NCBI RefSeq assembly: GCF_000963925.1
Contig: NZ_BAMV01000017.1
Coordinates: forward strand, 1-64,000
Direction of reading: 5' to 3'
Source: Acetobacter cibinongensis
GTDB lineage: Bacteria > Pseudomonadota > Alphaproteobacteria > Acetobacterales > Acetobacteraceae
Length of the DNA stretch: 64,000 bases
In this document: positions 33,910 to 42,346 of the stretch, piece after piece
Layout: the number at the start of each line of letters is the position of its first letter
Position numbering within the stretch: position 1 is the first letter of the stretch
Translations under genes and position numbers: made by a program
Notes under the pieces: generated by a model
What the model was told of the DNA's origin: nothing
Databases searched by the model: none
The model's input: only the letters and a program-made list of their open reading frames with translations

Positions 33910-34610
33910 CCTCGTCTGACGCCCTCCCCTTCCCGCTGGATATTCTCTACCAAGACCAGCATGTGGTTATTCTCAACAAACCTGCGGGCCTTCCTGTCCA
34001 CACTGGCCCCGCAGGTGGCCCTTGCGTAGAGCAGTATTTTCCGCAGCTTTCCCGCCGCAAGGATGGGCCATGGCTTGCCCATAGGCTTGATACGGAAACA
34101 TCTGGTTGCCTGGCCATAGCCTTACGCAAACAACCGTTGCTCACCATGCAACAGGCCTTTGCCACCAAAACCGCTCAAAAAACATATTGGGCCGTGGTTG
34201 CTGGTGGCCCGACCACTGACACAGGGGAGATTGACCTTCCCCTTTTAAAGCAGAGCAGCCGGGACAAAGGGTGGCGTATGGTCGCCTCCCCCAAGGGGGA
34301 CGCGGCCCGTACAAGCTGGCATGTCTTGGGCCGGGGAGCGGGCTTATGCTGGCTTGAGCTGATCCTTCACACTGGCCGTACACATCAGGCCCGTGTTCAT
34401 TGTGCCGCCATGGGCTGGCCTATTATTGGTGACAGCCTGTATGGCACACAGCACCCACAGGGCCTGCATTTGCTGGCGCGCAGTCTGGTGCTGCCTTTTA
34501 CCCCACCACTGAGTGTTACCGCCCCACCCCGAGCGGGCATGACAGCTGCCCTAAAGGCATGTGGCTGGCAGAGTGATGACTCAATATCGCACCCCGTTTC
34601 TGGCGTTTAA
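33906..34610 (+). CDS. RluA-family pseudouridine synthase
   Basis: 234-residue enzyme converting uridine to pseudouridine in rRNA or tRNA. The catalytic motif [14 protein letters not shown] puts the nucleophile at Asp62. The N-terminal [21 protein letters not shown] and the later [22 protein letters not shown] are characteristic. There is no S4 domain, as in the small RluA-type members. It starts within ftsK (ATGA overlap), so it is translationally coupled to it. The target uridine cannot be assigned. Confidence 0.9.
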   Translation: MTSSDALPFPLDILYQDQHVVILNKPAGLPVHTGPAGGPCVEQYFPQLSRRKDGPWLAHRLDTETSGCLAIALRKQPLLTMQQAFATKTAQKTYWAVVAGGPTTDTGEIDLPLLKQSSRDKGWRMVASPKGDAARTSWHVLGRGAGLCWLELILHTGRTHQARVHCAAMGWPIIGDSLYGTQHPQGLHLLARSLVLPFTPPLSVTAPPRAGMTAALKACGWQSDDSISHPVSGV

Positions 34611-34626
34611 AACGCGGCTTTAGGCC

Positions 34627-35799
34627 TTAGCGACATTGTTTCTGAAACGTGCCGCGCCACTGCCATTCCCGCACAATGTCCTCATGCAGTGCCAACCGTT
34701 TACTGCGTATAGTGGCTGTATCAAACGCCAAAGCACGGTGCATACCCTGCTGCCCCAGTTGCTGGCGCAAGCTGCCGTCCTGCACCAGACGGTCTAAAGC
34801 CGCTACAAAATTTTCCAGAGTGTCCGGGTCACAGTAAGACCCCGCATCTGCCACGATATCTGGCAAGCCTCCATGAGCGGAAACAAGAACGGCTGCGCCG
34901 CACGCCATGGCCTCAAGAGCCACCATGCCAAACGGTTCTGCCCAGCGGCTTGGCACAACAACAATGGCGGCCCGCGCCATGGCCTGTAAAACGCTGGCAT
35001 GAGGCTGATAGCCACGCATGATGATACCGGCAGCCTGTGCCTTTGGCCTTAATGCCGCCAAAAAAGGTGTCTCTGGCGAAGCTGGCCCGAAGCGGTCAGC
35101 CCCGATCATCTCAGCGCGCCACCCCACGTTCTGTGGCAATACGCTGGCACAGGCCGCCACGAACGCATCCGCACCCTTATCGGCCACAATGCGACCGGCA
35201 AAGAGAATTGTTTTCTCTCTGATAGCAGGGCGAGGCGGCAGCACTGACAGGTCCAAGCTATTGGGCAGAACCCGAACACAGGCCTTGACGCCCTGACTGA
35301 CAAAACGCCCCCTGACCCATTCTGACACAGCCACGACAGCGACTGCACAGCCCAGTTTTTCACGCTCTGCGGCACTTCGGGCAGCACGCATGGAGCAAGG
35401 GTCGTTATGAAGCACCAGCATTACGGGCACGTTTGGTAAAAGCCCATGCAAAGCCAAGGCAACATCTGGCCGGTTATGCACCTCTATGAGGTCAGGTTTT
35501 ATGTATTTGAGGCGCTGTGCCACAGCCAAAGCGTAGCGTTTGCTCAGACTGTAGGGCCTGAGAAGCGGTTTTACGGGAACAAAGCGTACGCCAGAGAACG
35601 GTTGCCCCTGTGGCGCTTGGCCAAGAACCGTTTCCATACCGTCCGCCATGCGCTGCACCAGCAAGGCAATGGCCCCGGCTTCTCCCTCCGCAAACGCTTC
35701 TGACGGCGGCAGCACTGTCGCAATGTTCAGGCGTGTTGGCTCACATGTAGCGGAATCCGAAGCCGCAACAGTCGCACCACCCTCATGGCTGGACCCCAT
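34627..35799 (-). CDS. Family 4 (GT-B) glycosyltransferase
   Basis: 390-residue retaining glycosyltransferase. The C-terminal donor domain contains KTILFAGRIVADKGADAF and the EX7E motif in EPFGMVALEAMACGAAVLVS, followed by GGLPDIVAD. The N-terminal domain includes VEVHNRPD-like acceptor-side sequence (LIEVHNRPDVALAL). It likely acts on lipopolysaccharide or exopolysaccharide at the cytoplasmic membrane face. It follows the GST-like gene after four bases and converges with the rluA-family gene, so it is not part of the pol operon. Confidence 0.87.
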   Translation of the reverse strand: MGSSHEGGATVAASDSATCEPTRLNIATVLPPSEAFAEGEAGAIALLVQRMADGMETVLGQAPQGQPFSGVRFVPVKPLLRPYSLSKRYALAVAQRLKYIKPDLIEVHNRPDVALALHGLLPNVPVMLVLHNDPCSMRAARSAAEREKLGCAVAVVAVSEWVRGRFVSQGVKACVRVLPNSLDLSVLPPRPAIREKTILFAGRIVADKGADAFVAACASVLPQNVGWRAEMIGADRFGPASPETPFLAALRPKAQAAGIIMRGYQPHASVLQAMARAAIVVVPSRWAEPFGMVALEAMACGAAVLVSAHGGLPDIVADAGSYCDPDTLENFVAALDRLVQDGSLRQQLGQQGMHRALAFDTATIRSKRLALHEDIVREWQWRGTFQKQCR

Positions 35800-35803
35800 G
35801 GTG

Positions 35804-36487
35804 TCAGGGAATGGACTCGTAAAACGCGAGTTGCCATGTTTCTGGCTCCCGGTCTGCGGCGGCGTGCCAGTCCTGCATTAAGGGATGTGCTGCAACCGCC
35901 TGCATGTAAGCGCGTGAGACGTCAGACAAGCCCTCTACTGCATAGGATAGAAAGCGGTACACCACCGGCGCAAACATGCAGTCTGCCACGCCAAAATCTG
36001 CCCCAAACAGGTACGGGCCACTTTGGCCATAGCGTGTGCGGGTTTCTGTCCAGATACGGTCAATCCGCGCAACGTCTTTCAGTGTTTCCGCATCAAGTTC
36101 AGTTTGCAGAGCCCTGCTATTGCGGCCCAGATTCATGGGAAAACTAGACCGAACCCCGCGAAAGCCAGAGTGCATTTCAGCAGAAATAGACCGTGCCCAC
36201 GCCCGCGCCGCACGGTCGGCGGGCCAGAGGGCTGGTGCATACTCAGCACAGTATTCTGCAATAGAGAGTGAATCCCACACCTGTATACCGTTATGCTCCA
36301 GATACGGCACACACCCATTAGGGGAGAGTTGCTTCAAAGCGCGGGTCTGGCCCTGCCCTTCCAGCGGTATGACCTCAACAGCAACAGGCAGACCCGCCAG
36401 CTTGACAGGGAGCCAACCCCTTAGCGACCACGACGAATAGCGCTGCGTGCCAATAACAAGGCGGCCCTGAGTCTGACTGTCCGTCAT
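35804..36487 (-). CDS. Glutathione S-transferase family protein
   Basis: 227-residue protein with an N-terminal thioredoxin-like domain (LVIGTQRYSSWSLRGWLPVKLAG) and the glutathione gamma-glutamyl-binding region GCVPYLEHNGIQVWDSLSIAEY, with the conserved cis-Pro and the DS pair. A helical C-terminal domain follows (about 95-220). The Ser-rich N-terminal motif resembles zeta/theta-like enzymes with a catalytic Ser. Reaction and substrate are unknown. It lies between mnmA (13 bp upstream) and the GT4 gene on the same strand. Confidence 0.86.
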   Translation of the reverse strand: MTDSQTQGRLVIGTQRYSSWSLRGWLPVKLAGLPVAVEVIPLEGQGQTRALKQLSPNGCVPYLEHNGIQVWDSLSIAEYCAEYAPALWPADRAARAWARSISAEMHSGFRGVRSSFPMNLGRNSRALQTELDAETLKDVARIDRIWTETRTRYGQSGPYLFGADFGVADCMFAPVVYRFLSYAVEGLSDVSRAYMQAVAAHPLMQDWHAAADREPETWQLAFYESIP

Positions 36488-36499
36488 GCTGCTTTTTCC

Positions 36500-37582
36500 T
36501 TACGCTGCTGTCGCCTGCTCTGTCCGGCAGATGAATCCGCCCCCAAGAATACGGCTTCCGTCATAGAACACACAGGCCTGCCCGGGGGCTGGCATGGCAG
36601 GTTCTGTCAACTGCACCAGCGCACCCTGTGCTGTGGGAATAATCCGTGCCGGACGCGGCATCTCCCGCGCGCGCATCTGCACATGACATTCCAGCCCTTC
36701 GGGCGGTGCATCAACAAGCCAGTTTACATCCCGCACGGAGAGGGAACTAACAAAAGACCGTTCACGCGGCCCGATAATCACACGCCGGCGGCCAGGTTCT
36801 ACCCCTACCACCATCTGACGCTCCCCATTCAGGCGGGCGGCATTCCCAAGGCGTTTGCTCTGCCCGACCGTAAAGCGCATGACCCCTTCATGCTGGCCAA
36901 CAACATTGCCCTGAGCATCCACAATTTCACCCGCACCTGCCATTTCCGGGTGCATTTTTTCAACCAGGTCAACGTAAGAGCCGTCGCTGACAAAGCACAG
37001 GTCCTGACTGTCCGGCTTACCGGCAACAATCAGCCCGTATTTTTCAGCTTCAGCCCGAACAGCCGCCTTGTCCGGCATATCCCCCAGCGGAAAACGCAGA
37101 TACTCCAACTGGTCACGCGTCGTGGCAAAAAGGAACCATGACTGGTCACGCGCACTATCCACCGGGCGGTGTAGTTCAGCCCCCTGCGGGCCTTCCACAC
37201 GGCGCACATAATGGCCGGTGGCCATGGCATCCGCCCCAATTTCCCGCGCCAGCCCCAGAAGGTCCGTAAATTTTACGCCCTGATTGCAGGCTACACATGG
37301 CACCGGTGTTTCACCTGCTGCATAAGCATCTGCAAAGCGTTCAATCACGCTGTCCTGAAAACGGCGCTCGGCATCAATTACGTAATGCGGGAAGCCAAGG
37401 CGGTCTGCTACGGCGCGGGCATCGCGAATATCCTGCCCGGCACAGCATGCGCCTTTTTTGGCGGCACCACGGGAGTCATAAAGCTGAAGGGTGGCGCCCA
37501 CCACCTCGTGCCCTTCTGCCTGAAGGCGGGCGGCAACCACGGAACTGTCCACCCCTCCGGACATGGCCACAAGAATGCGCAT
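36500..37582 (-). CDS. mnmA: tRNA-specific 2-thiouridylase
   Basis: 360-residue ATP-dependent enzyme that installs the 2-thio group on U34 of tRNA-Lys, Glu and Gln, using persulfide sulfur from a cysteine desulfurase. The PP-loop is AMSGGVDSS at residues 6-14. The catalytic pair is Cys99 (CVACNQGVKF) and Cys196 (DSQDLCFVSDG). The start ATG 37582 (MRILVAMSGG) follows a GAAAGGAAA ribosome-binding site; the frame is open upstream without similarity. Its clustering with a ferredoxin and two desulfurases fits its sulfur need. Confidence 0.95.
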   Translation of the reverse strand: MRILVAMSGGVDSSVVAARLQAEGHEVVGATLQLYDSRGAAKKGACCAGQDIRDARAVADRLGFPHYVIDAERRFQDSVIERFADAYAAGETPVPCVACNQGVKFTDLLGLAREIGADAMATGHYVRRVEGPQGAELHRPVDSARDQSWFLFATTRDQLEYLRFPLGDMPDKAAVRAEAEKYGLIVAGKPDSQDLCFVSDGSYVDLVEKMHPEMAGAGEIVDAQGNVVGQHEGVMRFTVGQSKRLGNAARLNGERQMVVGVEPGRRRVIIGPRERSFVSSLSVRDVNWLVDAPPEGLECHVQMRAREMPRPARIIPTAQGALVQLTEPAMPAPGQACVFYDGSRILGGGFICRTEQATAA

Positions 37583-37617
37583 GGGCGCTTTCCTTTCTTT
37601 CTCGTTTACGGTCAGGT

Positions 37618-37932
37618 TCAGGCTGTACGCGGCAGGCGTACCACCAGCCCGTCCAACCCTTCGGTCATAACAATCTGGCACCCAAGGCGGGACGTCTTTT
37701 CAAGACCGAAGGCCAGATCCAGCATGTCTTCTTCATCATCCGTCGGTTCGCTCAGTTTGGGCGCCCATGACGGGTCAACAATGACATGGCAGGTCGCGCA
37801 CGCCAAGGAACCTTCGCAGGCTCCTTCAAGGTCAACACCATGCTTGTGCGCAATTTCAAGCACGGAAAGGCCGAGTGGCGCATCAACCGTACGTTCGGTT
37901 CCGTCCTGTTCAACAAACGTCATCTGGGGCAT
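37618..37932 (-). CDS. Adrenodoxin-type 2Fe-2S ferredoxin
   Basis: 104-residue ferredoxin with the C-x5-C-x2-C...C pattern: [12 protein letters not shown] and a final Cys in SRLGCQIV. This is the Isc/adrenodoxin-type family, which donates electrons in Fe-S cluster assembly and to some oxygenases. The acidic helix [15 protein letters not shown] is the typical partner-docking segment. It sits between a cysteine desulfurase and mnmA on the same strand, supporting a role in sulfur trafficking or cluster assembly. Confidence 0.94.
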   Translation of the reverse strand: MPQMTFVEQDGTERTVDAPLGLSVLEIAHKHGVDLEGACEGSLACATCHVIVDPSWAPKLSEPTDDEEDMLDLAFGLEKTSRLGCQIVMTEGLDGLVVRLPRTA

Positions 37933-37975
37933 TCGTTCTTATCCTGCCAAGGCTGTCTTTAACGCGGTGAGGCTC

Positions 37976-39160
37976 TCACACGCACAGTGATTCCTGAGGT
38001 GTGTGGGAAGCACGCACCTTCTGGGCGGCCTGTGCCAGCAACTCTGCCGCACGCTCCGCCTCGGCGGCTGAGGTAAAACGTCCGGGGGACAGACGCAAGC
38101 TTCTTGCTGCCTCGTCCCACGTCAGCCCCATGGCTTCAAGCACATAAGAGGGGGCCAAGTCAGCTGAAGAACAGGCGGAACCAAGAGAGGCCGCCACCCC
38201 CGGTTGTGCCGCCAGAACATCCAGTGCCCGTAGGCCTGCGGGAAGCCTCACACTAAACACACCCGGTAGCCGCTGGCTGTTCTGGGCGTTGACAAAACTT
38301 CCCGGCAGGCAACGCTGCAACCGGTCAACAAAGACTGTTTGCAAATGCGCCAGATGGGCTGCGTCCTGCCCGAGCTGCTCCCGCGCAATGGAACAGGCTT
38401 CCCCAAACCCAGCCACCAGAAAGCCCGGCAGGGTGCCAGAGCGCAGCCCCCGCTCCTGCCCGCCGCCAGAGAACAGCGGTTGCAGCCGTACCCGAGGCCT
38501 GCGCCGCACATAAAGCGCGCCTACCCCTTTGGGACCATAGAGTTTGTGAGACGACAGGGAGCCCAGAGCCACCCCCATAGCCCGCACATCCACCGGAATT
38601 TTTCCTGCTGCCTGTGCAAGGTCCGCATGCAAAAGAGCCCCAGCCTGCTGCACAAGCGGGGCAAGCGTTGCGTAATCCTGCAAGACGCCTGTCTCGTTAT
38701 TCGCCGCCATAAGGGAGACCACAGCGGTGGGAACCTCCAGCGCACGGGCCAGTACGTCAGGGTCCAGCCGTCCATCCGGGCGGACGGGTAGTATGACCGG
38801 ATCAAACCCTTCCTGCGCCAGATCACGCACGCTCTCCAGCACACATTTATGCTCTGTCACCACGGTCACCACCCGTTTGCGGGGGCTGCCTTGTGTGGCC
38901 AGAAAGCGGGCAGCACCCTTTATGGCCAGATTGTTGGCCTCGGTCGCGCCGGACGTAAAAATAATCTCACGGGCCTCTGCGCCAATCAGTTCAGCAACCT
39001 GCGTGCGGGCATGCTCAACAAGCGCTGCGGCCTTCCGTCCCGAGTCGTGAGTTGTGCTGTGCGGGTTGCCGTTTGTCTCCACCAGAGCTTTGCTCATCAC
39101 GGCGACAACACGTGGGTCACACGGGGTTGTGGCTGCATGGTCAAGATAGAGAGGTTCCAT
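37976..39160 (-). CDS. Cysteine desulfurase (NifS/IscS family), copy 1
   Basis: 394-residue PLP enzyme that converts cysteine to alanine and an enzyme-bound persulfide for Fe-S clusters and thio-tRNA. The start is ATG 39160 (MEPLYLDHAATTPCD); the longer frame overlaps the upstream gene's end. The pyridoxal lysine is in SSHKLYGPKGVGAL (near 204) and the catalytic cysteine loop is LGSACSSAD (near 330), a group I desulfurase pattern. It lies 43 bp upstream of the ferredoxin and 38 bp below a second desulfurase, all in one direction. Confidence 0.94.
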   Translation of the reverse strand: MEPLYLDHAATTPCDPRVVAVMSKALVETNGNPHSTTHDSGRKAAALVEHARTQVAELIGAEAREIIFTSGATEANNLAIKGAARFLATQGSPRKRVVTVVTEHKCVLESVRDLAQEGFDPVILPVRPDGRLDPDVLARALEVPTAVVSLMAANNETGVLQDYATLAPLVQQAGALLHADLAQAAGKIPVDVRAMGVALGSLSSHKLYGPKGVGALYVRRRPRVRLQPLFSGGGQERGLRSGTLPGFLVAGFGEACSIAREQLGQDAAHLAHLQTVFVDRLQRCLPGSFVNAQNSQRLPGVFSVRLPAGLRALDVLAAQPGVAASLGSACSSADLAPSYVLEAMGLTWDEAARSLRLSPGRFTSAAEAERAAELLAQAAQKVRASHTPQESLCV

Positions 39161-39198
39161 CACCCTTTCCCCTGTACTGGCGGGATATACGCCCCGCT

Positions 39199-40356
39199 TC
39201 AAAAACTCAAAACTGACGCCGCGCCCTGCGCCATGCCCTGATAGGCCTTGATAAAGATATCTATGTCTTCATCCTGCACGTTCCAAGGGAGGGAAACACG
39301 AATGGCCTCACCGGCCTGATCGCCCAGCCCCATGGCCTGCAAGACATGCGAAAACGCGACCTTACCCGATGAACAGGCAGACCCGGCAGAAACGCAGATA
39401 TGCGACAGATCAAGCCGCATAAGCTGCGTTTGCGCCTTACGGCCCGGCAGCACCAGAGATGTGGTGTTCCCCAGACGAGGTGCGTCTGCCCCACATATCT
39501 GCGCCCCTACAGCACAGGCGGCCTGTTCCAGCTTGTTCCGTAACGAACTGAGGTCTCTGGGCGTCTGCAATGCTGCTTTTAGAGCGGCCGCCAGCCCCGC
39601 AATAGCTGGAAGAGGCTGGGTACCGCCCCGCCGCCCCTGCTCCTGACCGCCCCCTTCAAAGAGAGGATCAAGCCGTGCCGGGGCCGGGCCGGCCAGTAGC
39701 AAAGCCCCAGCACCTTTCGGGCCGCCCATCTTGTGGCCGGACAGTGCCATACTGTTAATGCCACTCTGGTTCACTGACATGACCATACGCCCCGCTGCCT
39801 GTACGGCATCTACATGCAGATGCGCCGCATACTTCCGGCATAAGGAAGCTACGTCCGCCAACGGGTGCAAAACACCCGTCTCGTTATTGGCCGCCATCAG
39901 GCAGACAAAGGCAGGGGCGGCACCCTCGGCCTGAGACTGGGCCAGAGCGGCTTCCAACACCTCCAGCTTTACCTGCCCGCTCTCGTCCACAGGGAGCCAT
40001 GCCACGTCGGCCCCAGTTGGCACGCCTTTGCGTACGGCATCGTGCTCTGTCATGCCAACAAGAAAACGCCTGCCCTGCCCGAGTCCGTGCATGGCCAGCA
40101 CATTGGCCTCTGTCCCACCGGACGTGAAAATGCAGTTAAGCGGGGCCACATCAAACGCATGAGCAACATCATCGCGCGCCTGCTCCAATACGGCCCGCGC
40201 CATACGGCCCGCACGATGGACAGAGGACGGATTACCGGTAAGTTCTGCCGCTTCCAGCACGGCATCCCGCGCCTGAGGGCGGAGGGGCTCCGTCGCGTTG
40301 GCGTCCAGATACACCATGCGGGGCGTACGGGAGCCGCTTTGGGCGTTGGGGGTCAT
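39199..40356 (-). CDS. Cysteine desulfurase (NifS/IscS family), copy 2
   Basis: 385-residue second desulfurase. The start is ATG 40356 (MTPNAQSGS, then YLDANATEP, Asn in place of the His of copy 1). The lysine motif is LSGHKMGGPKGAGALLL (near 208) and the cysteine loop is AGSACSSGKV (near 328). The two copies are clearly diverged, for example in the sequences following the PLP lysine, so this is an old tandem pair rather than a recent duplication. It is first in the cluster and divergent from the alpha/beta hydrolase gene. Confidence 0.94.
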   Translation of the reverse strand: MTPNAQSGSRTPRMVYLDANATEPLRPQARDAVLEAAELTGNPSSVHRAGRMARAVLEQARDDVAHAFDVAPLNCIFTSGGTEANVLAMHGLGQGRRFLVGMTEHDAVRKGVPTGADVAWLPVDESGQVKLEVLEAALAQSQAEGAAPAFVCLMAANNETGVLHPLADVASLCRKYAAHLHVDAVQAAGRMVMSVNQSGINSMALSGHKMGGPKGAGALLLAGPAPARLDPLFEGGGQEQGRRGGTQPLPAIAGLAAALKAALQTPRDLSSLRNKLEQAACAVGAQICGADAPRLGNTTSLVLPGRKAQTQLMRLDLSHICVSAGSACSSGKVAFSHVLQAMGLGDQAGEAIRVSLPWNVQDEDIDIFIKAYQGMAQGAASVLSF

Positions 40357-40809
40357 TGTTGCGCTCCCGTTGTAAAACAATTCTGCATAGCAGGCAGAAA
40401 ACAGCCAATTGGACGATTTATGTGGAAATTTGGCATCTGCACCCGCTATAGAAGGGCCTATGGTCAATACCATACAGCACAGCAAGACCACTCGCTACGG
40501 AAACACTCGTTCCGCCGAGACCGGTCAAGGGACAGTAGGCAGGAAGTATGCCTGCATATTTCGGCACGTCAATGCCGGATTTTCTGTCTTCCCTTCCGCC
40601 TGTGGCCTGCATGGCACACTGCCCATAGCTGAGATCACCCTGCCTTCCGCTGTTTTACACGCCGGGAGCAGAACGCCTTTGAGAGTGTTTGCAGGTGCTT
40701 GATGCCTGCCTGTTCCGGCATGATGCGTGGCATCGCACCGTTTCGGGACACACGCCCAACCTGAATACGCCATGCCCTCGGACGTATTCAAACAGTATGC
40801 GGAAACCCT
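40357..40809. other. 453-bp divergent region without a convincing gene
   Basis: Region between copy 2 of the cysteine desulfurase and the alpha/beta hydrolase. Open frames of about 97-113 codons occur on both strands but lack family similarity and a sound ribosome-binding site. It must contain two divergent promoters. No Fe-S regulator (IscR/RirA-like) site could be recognised by eye. Confidence 0.45.
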
Positions 40810-41475
40810 ATGCCTGAGGTTATGTTTGCCGGTCCGGACGGTCGTCTGGAAGGACGGTATCATCATTCAAACGAACCTAACGCGCCGCTTGCTCTCGTGC
40901 TGCACCCACACCCGCTGCATGGCGGCACGATGAACAACCGTATTACCTACGCCATGTATCGCTCGTTTGAGAAAATGGGCTTTTCTGTCATGCGCTACAA
41001 TTCTCGTGGCGTTGGCCGCTCTCAAGGGCGTTATGACGGTGGTATTGGTGAAATTTCAGATGCCGCCGCTGCCCTTGACTGGATGCAGATGGTCAACCCC
41101 AATGCCAGCGGCCTGTGGATTGCCGGTTACTCCTTCGGGGCTTTTGTTGGCATGCAGTTGCTGATGCGCCGCCCTGAAATTACTGGCTGGATCAGCGTTG
41201 CACCGCCTGCCACCTATTATGATTTTGGCTTTCTGGCCCCATGCCCATGCGGCGGCCTGATGATTGCTGGCGGCAAGGACGATATGGCTCCTGAACCCGC
41301 CATTCATAAGCTGGTGGACAAACTGAACACCCAGAAAGGTGTTACGGTAGACTACCGGGTTTTCCCGGAAGCGGACCATATCTTTGCCAAACAGGCTGAG
41401 AAAATTACCGCAGCACTGGAAGACCATGTCACAACTGCCATGGCCCAGCGTAACATGCCGCTGGCGGCTGACTAA
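40810..41475 (+). CDS. Alpha/beta hydrolase (CocE/dienelactone hydrolase-like)
   Basis: 221-residue serine hydrolase. The nucleophile elbow is AGYSFGAFVG (GYSFG, Ser near 105), the oxyanion region is LHPHPLHGGTMNN, and the terminal catalytic His is in PEADHIFAKQ (near 196), with a likely acid in GGKDDMAP. Proteins of this exact type lie next to suf/isc-like desulfurase genes in many alphaproteobacteria, but their substrate is unknown. Here it is divergent from the desulfurase pair, matching that pattern. Confidence 0.88.
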   Translation: MPEVMFAGPDGRLEGRYHHSNEPNAPLALVLHPHPLHGGTMNNRITYAMYRSFEKMGFSVMRYNSRGVGRSQGRYDGGIGEISDAAAALDWMQMVNPNASGLWIAGYSFGAFVGMQLLMRRPEITGWISVAPPATYYDFGFLAPCPCGGLMIAGGKDDMAPEPAIHKLVDKLNTQKGVTVDYRVFPEADHIFAKQAEKITAALEDHVTTAMAQRNMPLAAD

Positions 41476-41569
41476 CAGCACAGGTTTTTCGGGCAGGCTT
41501 TTTCAGTCTGCCCGAAGCATGGCTATACCGCCCCGACACACCCCAAAAATTCTGACCGCCGCAGCAAAT

Positions 41570-42346
41570 TCAGTCTCTGGTGGTTTTGCGCTTATTGGCC
41601 AACTCACGCACAACACCATGCAGGGTGCGTAACTCCTGCTCGGTCACTTCCCCACGGGTAAAGAAATGCCGCAGATTGCGTACCATACCGGGGCGCTTCT
41701 GTTCATTCCGCCAGAAACCACACTCATCCAGCTCACCAATCAGGTGACCCATGAAATTTTCCAGCTCACCTTTGGTCGCAACATGCGTCTCATTGGTCAT
41801 CAGCTCACGCGGCGGCGTTTGGTCAGCGGCAACCCACCATTCATACGCCATGACCATAACAGCCTGCGCCAGATTGAGGGACATGAACGCCGGATTAAGC
41901 GGATAGCGTATCAGGCCGTCAGCCCGTGCCATGTCCTCATTATCAAGCCCTGCCCGTTCTGGCCCGAACATCAGCCCTACCTTGAGGCCACGATTGGTGG
42001 CAGCCCGTAATTCAGCAGCGCCCCCGCGTGCTGTCATGATGGGTTTGACAATATGCCGGGGCCGCGGGCAGGTCGCGTATACATGGTGCAGGTCGGCTAC
42101 GGCTTCATCCACGGTATCATAGACCGTGGCAGCATCCAGAATACGGTCGGCTCCTGATGCTGCACGCCATGCCCGGTCCTGTGGCCAACCATCACGCGGG
42201 GCGACAAGCCGCATGTGAAACAGGCCACCATTGGCCATGGCGCGGGCGGTGGTGCCAACATTTTCCGCAAGTTGCGGCCGCACCAGAATAACAACCGGCG
42301 TGTTTCCAACAGGCTCCAGCGGCGCGCCGCCGTCCCGCCCGGTCAT
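41570..42346 (-). CDS. trmJ: TrmJ-like tRNA 2'-O-methyltransferase
   Basis: 258-residue SPOUT-fold methyltransferase, probably methylating the ribose at position 32 of tRNAs. The N-terminal VVILVRPQLAENVGTTARAM (motif 1 with the catalytic Arg), the central GLMFGPERAGLDNEDMA and the SLNLAQAVMVMAYEW knot motif are typical. ATG 42346 overlaps the cysS stop (ATGA), so translation is coupled to cysS. Other SpoU-class targets cannot be ruled out. Confidence 0.87.
   Translation of the reverse strand: MTGRDGGAPLEPVGNTPVVILVRPQLAENVGTTARAMANGGLFHMRLVAPRDGWPQDRAWRAASGADRILDAATVYDTVDEAVADLHHVYATCPRPRHIVKPIMTARGGAAELRAATNRGLKVGLMFGPERAGLDNEDMARADGLIRYPLNPAFMSLNLAQAVMVMAYEWWVAADQTPPRELMTNETHVATKGELENFMGHLIGELDECGFWRNEQKRPGMVRNLRHFFTRGEVTEQELRTLHGVVRELANKRKTTRD

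Noticed and set aside
39865-40632. 255-codon plus-strand frame opposite the second cysteine desulfurase
   Set aside because: It mostly overlaps the desulfurase coding sequence and has no recognisable domain.
41488-41516. Hairpin TTCGGGCAG/CTGCCCGAA after the alpha/beta hydrolase
   Set aside because: The stem is good but no U tract follows on either strand, so I did not call a terminator.
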